Part shown: positions 23,453 to 34,382 of the stretch, one piece after another
Layout of the letters: every line of letters starts with the position of its first letter
Numbering within the stretch: position 1 is the first letter of the stretch
Assembly: GCA_022453515.1 (NCBI GenBank)
Contig: JAJNNY010000012.1
Location: 124,001-188,000 of the forward strand
Direction of reading: 5' to 3'
DNA length: 64,000 bases
Source of the DNA: Astrocystis sublimbata
Taxonomy: Eukaryota; Ascomycota; Sordariomycetes; Xylariales; Xylariaceae
Made by a program: the position numbers and the translations under genes
The notes under the pieces: generated by a model
The model's input: only the letters and a program-made list of their open reading frames with translations
The model's database searches: none
What the model was told of the DNA's origin: nothing

Positions 23453-25088
23453 GTGGTAATTAAACTGTTAATCCAGAATCTGACACAAGAGCTGAGTACT
23501 TCTCGACCAGATTTTAAGACCTGTAACATCACTATCACGAACCAGGCTGACATAGAGAGCAAAATTCTTGCTTCATGTGCAGAAGGCGATGATGTCTTTT
23601 TGAACATCAGGAACGCAGCAGGCACACTGAGTTTCGATAATCTCACTCAAGCTAAGCTCATCGACATCGCAAATAGCCCACAGTTGGAAATTCTGAATTT
23701 CCCACGACTTCAAACAATATCATACCTGAATTCGAATGAAGCGACAAATCTATCGAGCATCTCGCTGCGGCAGTTGTCCTCACCTTCGCCGATAATTTAT
23801 TCAGATGCGTCGTATTATCTTGGCGCTACTTGGATCAGCATCACTGGCTCTACGTCGTTAGTTCAACTTGACATGTACGATGTTGATGGATTACACGCAC
23901 TAAAGCTACACAATACGTCGTCCCTGTCATGGAATAATCCTAACATTACCTCTGTGGTCATCCTCGAATCTAGCTCCTGTCTCAGACTTCCCGCTCTAGA
24001 ATCTGTGGGCAGCCTCCACCTGACAGGAAGCAAGATGAGTTGGGGTTGTTTCGTCTTTTCGAAACTAGCATCAGTTCTCGATCTCAAATTGACGAATATA
24101 GGCCCTAACGAGATCACATACGGCGAGACGACAGCTCTTAGAGTAGCCAACACCATAGTTCTTGAATCTTCTATGGTAGAGCCGTCTGCTGAATATCACA
24201 CACTCGAAGTGGGCCCGATAACCTCAGTCGGCGGCAACGCAGTCGTCACATCTAACGCGAATCTACACGTCGTCTGGGACAGCCTGATTAGTGTGAAGCG
24301 TAACCTTTCAATCAGTGAAAACCAAAATTGCACATTCAATTTTGATCATTTGCAAGAGGTCGACAGTTTACTGTGGACGAACAACCCAAACTCACGCGTT
24401 CCATCGTTTCCAAGTCTACTGAGAGCCAACAACATACATCTACGCGGATATATTGATGAGTGCGTTCAATTGCCCCTTCCCCAGTCAAGTGAAACTGCCC
24501 ATCTCTGTCCATATCTGTTGAAGACATGTCTGAGCGATAGACTATAGTTACAATATCTTTCCGACCTTAACCAGAGTTACGAACACAGTCACCATCGAAG
24601 CTTGGAACGCTGACTTCAACTGCTCGAAACTTCACGCGCACTACCAAGAGGGAATCATCCACAAATTGATTTGTAACGGGATAGACAACTCAACCTCAAC
24701 TTCAAGCGGAGCGCACGTCGGCTCGCCGCCCGGATTGAGTGCAGGTGTCACAGCAGGGATAGGCATCGTAGTTGCAGTCAGTGTTATAGGGGCGCTTATA
24801 GTGATCATCTGGCGCATCGTGTGCTTCGAGGTCCGGTGCAAAGGTCTTCTTACACAAGTGGGCGCCGCGCTTTTACACCCCGTCGCCGATTCTAGTCCTA
24901 ACCAAGAAACACTGGGTTTGATTCAGGAGGAGCTGGATGATTACGCACACGAGGTCGAGGGCATGTTGCCGATACGCGAGGTTGACGGAAGGATGATCGT
25001 ACAAGAGAGCCCAGGTGACCAAATCTACGAGCTGTCTTCTTATACACCAGCCGGGGAGCGCTGTGGGTGGTCATCCGCCGCTACTTGA
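23453..25088 (+). CDS. Receptor-L/Ecm33-like single-pass membrane protein, 5' end unresolved
   Basis: Two exons are clear: an open frame from 23453 (directly after an in-frame TGA) to 24459, and 24548-25088, joined across an 87-nt intron in phase 2. The visible product is about 515 aa. The ectodomain starts TCNITITNQADIESKILASC, like the first leucine-rich receptor-L repeat of fungal Ecm33/Sps2 proteins, and is full of short beta/LRR-like repeats and N-x-S/T sites. After a Ser/Thr-rich stalk comes a membrane helix (about 406-424, ending VIIWRIV) and a cytoplasmic tail of about 90 aa, so it is not GPI-anchored like Ecm33. No ATG plus signal peptide was found within the preceding kilobase; ATGs near 23429 stop after a few codons. 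Either a distant first exon was missed or the gene is 5'-truncated. Confidence 0.7.
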
Positions 25089-25403
25089 AGGAGACCTATC
25101 CTGGTGCCTCCCTTGCCTGATGAGCAATTGATGCGTGCGGAATGCAGCCCAAACCTTTCTCGCGGTGAGAGTCGGATTACCTGATTGAGATGTTCAGTTG
25201 CCGAGTAATTATAAGTTGGGGCGTTTTTGCAGCCTTGTATTTAACTAGCCTCAACTAGGATATCAGACTTGAAGAAAATCAACGCATAGCGTGCCTGGAA
25301 CCCGCCCGATGAGACATATAGACTAACTGGCATTGCATGTATGGGGTATATACAAACTACCAAAAACCAATATTGTTGTCTATAGGTTTATCCTACTGCA
25401 CTC
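25089..25403. other. Convergent intergenic spacer
   Basis: 315 bp between two converging stop codons, carrying both 3' UTRs. Nothing else was recognised. Confidence 0.5.
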
Positions 25404-27337
25404 CTATGAGCTCGGCTTCAGACCCAAGTTCTGGTATACGTCCTGTTGCAACTTCCCCTGGCAACGGTACCGAGACGAGGCGATGTCTTTCACATCCTTG
25501 AAGCCAATACACTTCCAGCAGGTGAGGATGTTACTGGGGTCATATTTGGCCTTGATCTTGAGCAGCTTCTCGTAGTTTTCGCGACCATAATACGACTCCT
25601 GCCACCCGGTCATGAAAGGGTTGGCCTCATTGAAGTGCGAACCAGCATCAGGCCCCGCAAGCGCCTCGAGCTGGACAGTAGAGTTCGTCAGGTCCGTGAG
25701 GAATTTAACTCGGTCCTCGTACGAGCTGTTCCAAGCCATTGATCCAATCGTCTGCAAGTGCCACAGCGAGCGGTACCATGCTGGTGTCAGGGAGGTCCCG
25801 AACGTCCTCTTCGCGAAACCCTCAGGATCCTGTAGGCGATCATAGACGAAGGGCGTTGATACAGGCGTGTAAAAGTTGACCGGGTCGAAGCCAATCTCGG
25901 CAATAGATCGGATGTACGACATAATCTTCTCCTTCCCTTCCTCTGTTGCGAACAGGTTGTCGGGTACAAGACGGCTGGATCCTACGCCCATGTTACCACC
26001 TTGCATTGAGTCCAGCGGCAGCAAGAATGAATCCCAGATGTGCAACCAGTTCGGGTACACGGCTACGTTGCTGGTACCGCCGTGGGCTAGAGCGAAATCC
26101 GTCACACGCTGCATTGAGGCCCGAGCTTTGGTTCCGTTGTCAGAGATGTAGTCTGAGATCGGGTTGAAGTGGGTGACGTATGTGCCGGCGACATGACCAC
26201 CCCAGCCCTGGCGGCCCCATTCAAGAGATTCGTCGACCAGAAGCTTGATCCACTCCAACGCTGTCTCCGACGAGATGTTCGAAGGCAGATGTACGTCGGC
26301 GAAAGCAATGGGCTTGCGGGGGATGACGCGGTGGGTGGCGCTGAGGATGACGCCAAAGCTACTGCCTCCGCCTCCACGCAGAGCGAAAAAGAGATCGGGA
26401 TTCCGGCATGCGTTGACGGTGCGCTCCTTGCCATCTGCAGTGACAATCTGGAACTCGACGACACGGTCCACTCCCATGCCGTATACAGGTCCTAGGACAC
26501 CGTGGCCACCGCCCACCAACCAACCTCCGGAAACTGCCACGGTTGGCGAGTAAGGGCCCAAAATGACGCTGTCATGCTTGTCGGCAAAGATATGTGCGTC
26601 GCCACTGGGCACGCCGGCGCCGACTACCATTACCCTGCCAACATCGTCCTTGCAACCTCGAGGGACGAACGAGTCGTGGTATTCCATGTGCTGTAGGTTC
26701 TGCGTCCAGAGATTTAGTGTGCCCTTCCCCGAGTTCCGAGTCATGAAATCATGTCTATCGCAATGTCAGTCAGGCCCAGTGATCATAAGTGCCCCGAAAA
26801 AGTCCATGGTAGAGATATGTTGTTTGGGAGAGGGGGGCGAAGTAGCCATTCTTCCACCACATTACCCCCTGAAATCACTTACCCAGAATTCTTGACTGAA
26901 AGAATGACTCGATGCTTTTTAGCGAAAGCCAAGGCTGCTGTGACGTCTGAACCTTTCGTAATTTCAACGTAGTAGGACGGCACGCTTCCCTGATTGCAAG
27001 TGGCGTTGTTCCCGGGAGCACCGGCGGGGAAGACGGTGTTGTCGACAAGGCATTGATCCTCAGGCTCGGAAAGACATGCCTCGCTCTGTAGGTTCATGAA
27101 AGAGCCGGGGTAGTTTGTTCGCAGATCTCCCGTCTTCCAGTCCTCCAGGACAGTAGCACATCGTGAACCATCCACCGCGTTCGTGAGGCCATTGTAGGTC
27201 GTGAAGCAGGGCGAGGCGATGGGCTTGGAAGCCCTCAGACGACCGCCAACAGTTGCATTGAGGGTGTGCCATGGCCGTGACGTATATGACGCGCTCGCCC
27301 CGGCGAGAAGGGTGAGGCATGTAACAAGACCCTTCAT
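25404..27337 (-). CDS. Secreted FAD-linked oxidase, berberine-bridge-enzyme (BBE) type
   Basis: Two exons (27337-26883, 26754-25404) with GTAAGT and GATAG splice ends join across a glycine codon to 601 aa. The start at 27337 gives a classical signal peptide, MKGLVTCLTLLAGASA; an upstream in-frame extension to 27439 would bury it and is rejected. The PCMH-type FAD domain spans about 120-310. The intron splits SG|HDF, and H153 in NSGHDF is the expected site of covalent FAD attachment. SGGWLVGGGHG lacks the second cysteine link of bicovalent members, so single histidyl attachment is inferred. The C-terminus has the BBE signature (YYGRENYEKL, YDPSNILTCWKC). Such enzymes oxidise alcohols, sugars or secondary metabolites with O2. 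The gene lies 9.6 kb from the diterpene cluster with two unrelated genes between, so membership is doubtful. Confidence 0.92.
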
Positions 27338-29785
27338 ATCGACGGCAGCGCAGTGGTGGCGGCCTGTGTGGAAGATGCGAGGGGACGAGGAAGCGCAAAC
27401 ATGCCGAGCTTCGTCGTCCTGATATTTATTTGGCCTCATGCCCCGGCCTGCATGAGAGCGACGAAAATCTCTGGATCGTCGCTCTCACCGCGGCTGACGC
27501 ACATGTTGAAAATGGGAACTTTGACGCCCTAAGCCGTAAGAAGAAAGTGTGCATTACTACACAAATCATCCCTACATACTTGCAGCTTAATAAGTAAGAG
27601 CTAGGGTCGACGACGACGACGACGACATCTCCGATCGAAAATCGGAGCCGCGTTGCGTTGGTTGCTTTGGTCGTGGAGCAATGGGAAAACAACTGTGACT
27701 GGTACATCAGCGCCGACCTGAGTGAAGGGCACACAATACATTCCGTGTCGGACAGCTACCACCTAGGCTTACTGAAGCTAGTCGGGCGTTATTGTTCGTG
27801 CAGTCTTTGCGGCTCCTCCACAAGAACTGAGGTAAAATGGCAAAATCTAGGTAACATTACATGTAAGCAGCGTCCAAATTCCAGCCAATCAACAAAGGCC
27901 TTGTAGCTGAATTTGGTGCGAATTCTTAGGTACTACTTACAGGTACCCTCGCTACTTTACCTACAGTCCAGTGCATACAGCGGGGCTCCATGTGTGCGTA
28001 GTCATCCCTAAGCGCTGTCGCGTCAGCCCTGTAAGCCACTACGGGCAGCCCCTATTAATAGGCCATTTATAGCCTGTTACCTGCCTACCTGAATGGAAAT
28101 CCCTTCAGTTACCTGAATCTCTCAATTGCCTCATCACACACTTCAGCTTCAGCCGAACTCACAGGTTACCTAAGTACCAATTCCGTAGCTTGGTCGTTGA
28201 AGTCTGTCTGCATTCTATACTCGGCTCAGAAGCAGCACGGAAACACTAAATCTGTTCCACATGCTCGGAAGAATTTCGCGGCATGGAATCGCCAAGTCAT
28301 AATCTTCGCTGACACAATAAGATGCCAATGCCTTGGTAAGGACTCACTCGGGGAGGCTTACAGACAGGTACTTAATCCACCTGGATAGGAATACCTAAAG
28401 TTCCCAGTGAACCATCTGAGGCTATTATAGCCCTTTGAGATGACATAACATTGTTCTCTTTCACTTTCACGGTCTTCGTCAGCCAGCAGTTGCTGAGAAC
28501 GGCGGAACTACAGACGTATTGAGATTCTCTTATGTAACCCAAGACGTTCGTGAATTAACTTATCCTCGAGTCTTACCCAACAATGATGGGATGCTAACGT
28601 CCCTTCGTAATGGGGATGCAACATTCTCACCCTTCAAGCGGCCTACTACTCACGATAGCACTACAATCCACGTCTTTTTTATTGCAACCCAAATCAACTG
28701 GGGAGTAGTTCGATTGTAGTTCCCAAGAACAATTGAAACATATTATTTATTGATAAGACTGGGAAGTGTTATCGACATGGTGTTGTGCACGCTGATTTTG
28801 GTCGAACATCACGCTGTATCCGGTACATACTTAGTACTTATTCAGCACCTAGCTTTTCCACAGAGCACAGTGGTTAATGATGCTGAACGACAGTCGATTG
28901 CCGGCATGGCTTTGTTGTCACCACTTGCAGATGTTGTTACGGTCTACAACGGGAGCACGCCCGGAGATATCATCGCGAGCAGCGTTGAAACAAAATAACG
29001 TTTTTTCAGACATTGGTAAACTATTTAAATTTTTACTTGGATGCAGTCCTTTTCATTATAGCCCGATAGTATGATATGGCTAAACGGTGAGATAATTTTC
29101 CTCGTCACCTTTTCCTATAGTCCTGGGGGAATGCTTGTGTGTAATGTGATATCGGGATTGAACTCTAGGTAGGGAAATTGTATGGACTCCTTAAACAGAC
29201 TCTGCCGGACTTAACTTCAATCGTTGAAATGTTTATACATGGTGTCTCAAACTGACACACTCAAATTCACCACCTCCTCGTGTACTTTAGTATTTTGAAT
29301 GCAGTATTTACCTTCCACCTGCGCTGCTCGTCCTAGACCAATCACCCTCCAGCTCCGGCAACAACAACAGTCCGCTGGGTATGAATTTGATGCGTCATAC
29401 AGGAATCTTAACGTTGTTTGTAGCAATATGCTTTATCAAGCAGAAACGAGCATCCATCCAATTGCTTGACGAGAATACTCTGGTATCTAGGCAAAATTTT
29501 GCAACACCGATAATGCAATGAATTTTCGCCTGGCCATGGTCCCTTGTTCAGTAGATAGCGTGGTACCGAGAACGACTCCATGTGATGTGGAGCGCATGTC
29601 GTTTTGTCACATTGGTTACGGGCTTGGTCGATAGGGTGTAGTAACTTGTGTGAAAGTCCGATATTATGCGATATTAGACACCATTAATCCTCCCCGTTTC
29701 CAATCGCCAATCCGTCTCTAATGCGCTGGGTATCATGTTCCGATCTCTCCTAGAAAAGAAAATATTAGGGTAATAGAAGCCTGCA
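27338..29785. other. Intergenic region with a (CGA)6 microsatellite
   Basis: No gene supported. (CGA)6 runs at 27608-27625. A 73-codon ATG frame near 28777 has no recognisable homology. 28.5-29.7 kb is relatively AT-rich. Confidence 0.55.
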
Positions 29786-30853
29786 TCACTGCAACTCCGC
29801 TCTCGGTGTTCTTTGGTCGTTGGCTTCCTGAATAAACGAGTGTCCCTGCCCGGCGTCGAGTTCAGCGCCGTGAGTGTTCTCGGCTCCTGGAGGTTTGTAG
29901 TAGCCCGCGAGCTCGTGCTGGGTGTTGTTATATGGCACCGCGTCATGACCCTGTCCAGCCAACGGAGGTTTATAATAACCTGCTCCCTCTTGCATGTTGG
30001 GATTGTACGGCTGCGGGCTCTGGAAGTGCGGCGAAAAATCTTGGTTGAGAGGCATCTCGTGTGGTTGAGGACCTGGGTTCTTGTTCTTTCCCTTCGATTT
30101 CCGCCAGAATATGAATGCGGCAGCGAGGGCGAGGAGACCTGTCACGCCTACTCCAACGCCAACGCCAACGCTGATTTTTGTTCCCTTAGATAGCCCTGAT
30201 TCTGGCTCAGGTGTGCTGGTGGGTGTCCCTGTCGGATTGGAATCTGAGTCGGGGGTTAGCACAATAAGATCCACGAAACGCTAGGTCCACATACCATTAC
30301 CAACGGCGCCGTCACCGATAGCTGTTTTCGTCGGCTCGGATGCCGACGTCGAAAGGGTAGATAGAGTCGTTGACGGTTTTTGTTTTTCTTTGACGGGAAT
30401 ATAAAAAGCAGCGCTCAAAAAGCCTCCCACAGCTTTCTGGTCGGCGGTTCCAGTTCCATTCACGGCGCGGAAAACGTATATTTCCGAAGAGTTCGTCGAG
30501 TCTGTGGTGACTTTCCATTGAAACCAGTTTTGCGCCGTGTTGGCTGCAGCTAAGGTTAATGACGATGTTCATTTGGCGATAGTTTTGTAGGAACGTGATG
30601 ACGAACTTGTTAATTGGATCGGGTTGGCCCAGACATAGCCTGCGATGAGGTATATATTTGTTGTTTCATATGTCGTTGTCCAACTGATATTCATCATGTT
30701 GCCCTCCCCATAACTTGAAGTGCCTCCATTCGGCTCGAGGAACGATCCATCGGTATATGTGAGTGCCGGCTCACCAGGCGGGGGGAGCGTATCATCCTGT
30801 CCCAGAGCACAGGCAACCAGAAGTGAAACTGGCAACAACGAGAGCAGCCGCAT
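29786..30853 (-). CDS. Fungal single-pass membrane protein with signal peptide and GYYKPP-repeat tail
   Basis: Three exons (30853-30607, 30543-30295, 30243-29786) give 317 aa. MRLLSLLPVSLLVACALG is a signal peptide. The extracellular part (about 20-185) contains NISWTTTYETTNIYLIAGYVW and NWFQWKVTTDSTNSSEIYVF, followed by a Ser/Thr/Pro-rich stalk. A glycine/valine-rich helix (about 189-209) ends in the stop-transfer WRKSKGKNKN. The tail repeats GYYKPP twice and GQGH twice and is Pro/Gln/Asn-rich. The layout resembles fungal wall-sensor-like or orphan membrane proteins; no family name is assigned. The first intron uses a weak GTTCGT donor chosen because it gives in-frame LTTNTAQNW. A second weak donor 16 nt downstream is also in phase. 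The second intron (51 nt, GTATGT) is clean. Confidence 0.75.
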
Positions 30854-32988
30854 GTTGGGCCAAATCGTTAAGGGCGCATGCAAGAACACGAGAAGAAACA
30901 GAGGAAAATTAGGGAATAGCAGAAGCAGGTCAGCTCGAGTAAAAATGAAGAAGAACGGGTGGCGAGCGGTCACGGCAGGAACACAACAAGAGGTACCCAG
31001 GCCCCAAACTCTTGCCCAAAAGGCCGTTTCACGTATTATTACCCATGGCATGGCACGATGGGGCTATCTTCACTAGCAAGAGTTTGGACTTGTACCCCTG
31101 GTCAGCATCGGCGGTTTTGCTAACCTTGTTGAAGAAACTCAGATGCGGATCTTGCACCACCCGGACTCCACTCCCACCTCTGCGTCCTCTCTGTTTATAC
31201 TGGACACGCGAATGCTTAAGTATCCGAATCTATCTTATGGCGTTCTCTCTGACAGTATTATGATGGATCAAGCATACTTCGAACGAGCTATTTCGAACAC
31301 TTGCTATTGTGCGAATAGTAGATGTTTGAGGTATGACAATGGAAGCAAGTCTCCAATACGACCCTCCTTGCTGTTGCAAGCTAGCCCTAAGTGAAATTAT
31401 GGTCAAGGTTCTGGGAGGGCAGATCCTCTCAATTGGAAACCTAGACCTATCTCGTCCTAACAGTGGGCTAGAGTTCTATAATAAGTATATAGTGAGCTTC
31501 TTAAGATACGCAGCTAAAGCCTAGTACTTGCCGAGCTCGCGACTTACGGCACCTAAAGCCTGCTCGCCTGCCTCGCCTGCCGCCTTACTCGTGGGCCGAT
31601 TAATAAACATACAGTGACTACTTCCATAGTACTGTGCTCAGCCATCGGTCTAATTTGGCTGCTAAGGCATGGACGAAATGACGAGACTGGCTCGACTGGC
31701 ACGAGACTGGACGGATGAGACGATGACCCAATGTTATATACCTTGAGCATCCACTAACCCATCTTCGTCATACGCAAACTTTGACGTGCATGTGGACTCT
31801 ATGAGTATATTGCATATCAGCAGAGAAACAGAGCTTGCAAGTTACGTGTAGATAATGTTCGTCTCCTTGCCTGATTCAGCGTACTCTATAAAGAAGGCGT
31901 GGAGCTGCATGCGTAGTTAGGTGGTATGTTGTACTGCCTCGCTGCCCTATTCTCACACACCACCTTTCCTTCAGCCCTGCGGGGGTACTCATGGCTTGCA
32001 CAGACCTCGCTCGAGATTGGATCCTTCTATCGCTAATCTAAAACTGGCTTGGTCAGCTGTGTTTAGGGCAGGCGAGGCAGGCCCTTGATGGTCCCAAGAG
32101 CGAGAAAATGCCCCAGCTATTCCTATTATATCACACGCGCCGCAAAATTCCGTGTACTTTTTTCAACTGCGCATACCGTAAGGTAAACACTGTATTTAAG
32201 TAGTCTACATATGTGCAAGCGTCTAATCCCACAACTCACTTGTGCTCTCCTAGCCTCTGGAGACAGACTGTACATAGTGTAGTACACTTAATAGCCGATC
32301 GGCTGTCCGATGAAGACATGAAGACGATGCGTTTCCTGATCATTGAGCTTTTTGTTCCAGGCTTACCAGTAGTACAGAAGAAAGGGAGGTATATGCCACT
32401 ATGTATTGTTCTCCAACGCAGCTTGGGGCTTACTTACGAGTCTCCACTACCCTGTTGAGGAATGGTACGGCCAATGGCTAGCTAGTCAATCGCTGGCTCT
32501 GGAACTTTCAACGATAGCCAGTGGACAGTCGAAAAACGATAGGCGGCCCGGCCGTTGCCATGGCGTCTTTCCCCAATTTTGACTGGTGACTTGGGGTTGA
32601 TAAGTGGCCTGAACGTTGTCGTGGACTGGTCCAATACACCGCATCAATTGCCAATGTGGTGTGCATGACACCCCTGTTAACAGGCTGTCATGAATATTCG
32701 TAGCTTCTTGTTGGGGAGGTTTGTTCCATCACGTTGCGATGTGACACCGGTCTGCTGGTGCTATACGCAGTTCCCCTGACACCCGTTCCCTTTCTTGGAA
32801 AATTTCTTTGTTTTAACCCCCTACTCGTGCGCTAAGCCTTGGCCACGACGCGATTCGCGTGTCTCCCTTTGGCTTTTCAATTATCCCAGTCGTGATCCCC
32901 TACCTATCCCGTCATCCCCGAAACACCTCTCGCTGGCTTGATGTCTTCTTCGGTCATATGAGTCCATCTTCGCAAATTTCTTTCTACG
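30854..32988. other. Intergenic region between divergent genes, with 16-bp inverted repeats
   Basis: No coding sequence supported. The 16-mer GCCTGCCTCGCCTGCC at 31566-31581 has a perfect inverted copy at 32067-32082, bounding about 520 bp that could be a decayed transposon remnant. The last 250 bp hold the promoter/leader of GT31 copy 2, including a six-codon upstream ORF starting at about 32940 (ATG...TGA). Confidence 0.5.
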
Positions 32989-34382
32989 ATGCTACCAACG
33001 GTGCTGTCCAGGTTGACACGATCGCCGAGCCGAGTCTTCGTCTTAATCCTAATTATACTAGTAATATTCCAACTATTCAGTATTCGATCCCATCCGACAT
33101 CGAAGTTCAGTAGTCGCTATGCAGACGCCTCCGATCCCTGTGAGGGTCTCGAAGGCCTCGATGACATATTCGTAACACTGAGAACCGGTACTACGGAAGC
33201 ACCCAGGAAGCTTCCAGCGCATTATAAGACGACCCTACGGTGCCTACCACACTACGAGCTTTACTCGGATTTCGAAGAGGTTATCGAAGGCAAGCACGTG
33301 TACGACGTTCTCGATGAGGTCAACCCGGAAATCACCGCGACGCACCCCGACTTTGTTTACTACAACAAGCTCAAAGGCAAGGGGAGGAATGCCTTTACTG
33401 CGGAAGAGATGGCCGAATGGGCCGGGGCCAAGAATACAAATAGCGGTCGCGACAGCCCGGGCTGGAGACTCGATAAGTGGAAGTTCCTCCCATTAGCCGA
33501 CAAGGCTCTGAGAGTCAGGCCTGATGCGAAGTGGTTCGTTTTTATCGAGTCGGATACATACGTACTGTGGCCGTCGTTGCTTGCTTGGCTGAGGCACTTT
33601 GACGCATCCAAGCCGTGGTATCTAGGCCAGCAGATGCAGATTGGCGACGTTGTCTTTGCGTACGGCGGGGCTGGCTTCGCTATCTCTCAGCCTGCCTTGA
33701 AGAAGGTTGTCGAGCATCGAAACACAAACCTCAAATACTACGACGATTTCACTGCAGGGCATTGGGCCGGTGACTGCGTACTGGGCAAGGCCCTTGCTGA
33801 TGTTGGGGTGCCTCTAACGTGGTCATATCCGACGCTATCGAGCGAGGAACCAGTTGATACCGATTATGAATCGGGTTTCAGCGGCCCGGAAAAGCAGCCG
33901 TGGTGTTATTATGCGGCGAGTTATCATCATCTGCCGCCTGCAGAGTATCACGACTTCTACGCTTTTGAGCAAAGTTGGTACAGAACAGTAAGTATTCCGG
34001 GCGCAGAGGCGTTGATGGTACCACTCAAGCTAATCTTAAACTCTTCCATTAGAACCAAACTTTACTACGCCATAAAGATGTCTTTTTCAATTATGTGCTG
34101 CCCCTATTGGCTGATACACGTGACGACTGGGACAACCACTCGGACAAAGAACAAGTAACAGCCAACTCGTTTGTAGCCTGCCGGGATGCCTGTAAGAACG
34201 ATGCTGCTTGCATGCAGTTCACAATATCCGGCCAGACATGCAAGACATCCACGGCCTTGAGACTAGGCCGCAAAGCCCATGGTACCGAATCAATGAAGTC
34301 CGGGTGGATGATGGATCGTGTTGGTCCTTTCATCGAGCGCTTGGAGTCTACATGCCACAACAGGGATTGGATCTTGCCGTAG
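32989..34382 (+). CDS. GT31-like type II membrane glycosyltransferase with C-terminal PAN-like domain (copy 2)
   Basis: Two exons (32989-33987, 34053-34382), 442 aa. The order is as in copy 1: signal anchor at about 16-32 (VFVLILIILVIFQLF), the CEGLEGLDDIFVTLRTGTTE block, RLDKWKFLPLADKA, KWFVFIESDTYVLW with E-S-D at 187-189, FAYGGAGFAIS, GDCVLGKA, WCYYAASYHH, then a cysteine module (FVACRDAC, ACMQFT, QTCKTS) and ending DWILP. The intron (65 nt, phase 0) follows QSWYRT at the same place as in copy 1, so the pair arose by gene duplication rather than domain convergence. The acidic triad differs (E-G-D versus E-S-D). It is a probable Golgi enzyme of unknown sugar specificity. The ATG at 32989 is the first in frame. 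Confidence 0.87.

Noticed and set aside
25404..27337. BBE-type oxidase as a member of the diterpene cluster
   Set aside because: 9.6 kb away with a membrane protein and a glycosyltransferase between; no shared promoter or motif seen, so kept separate.
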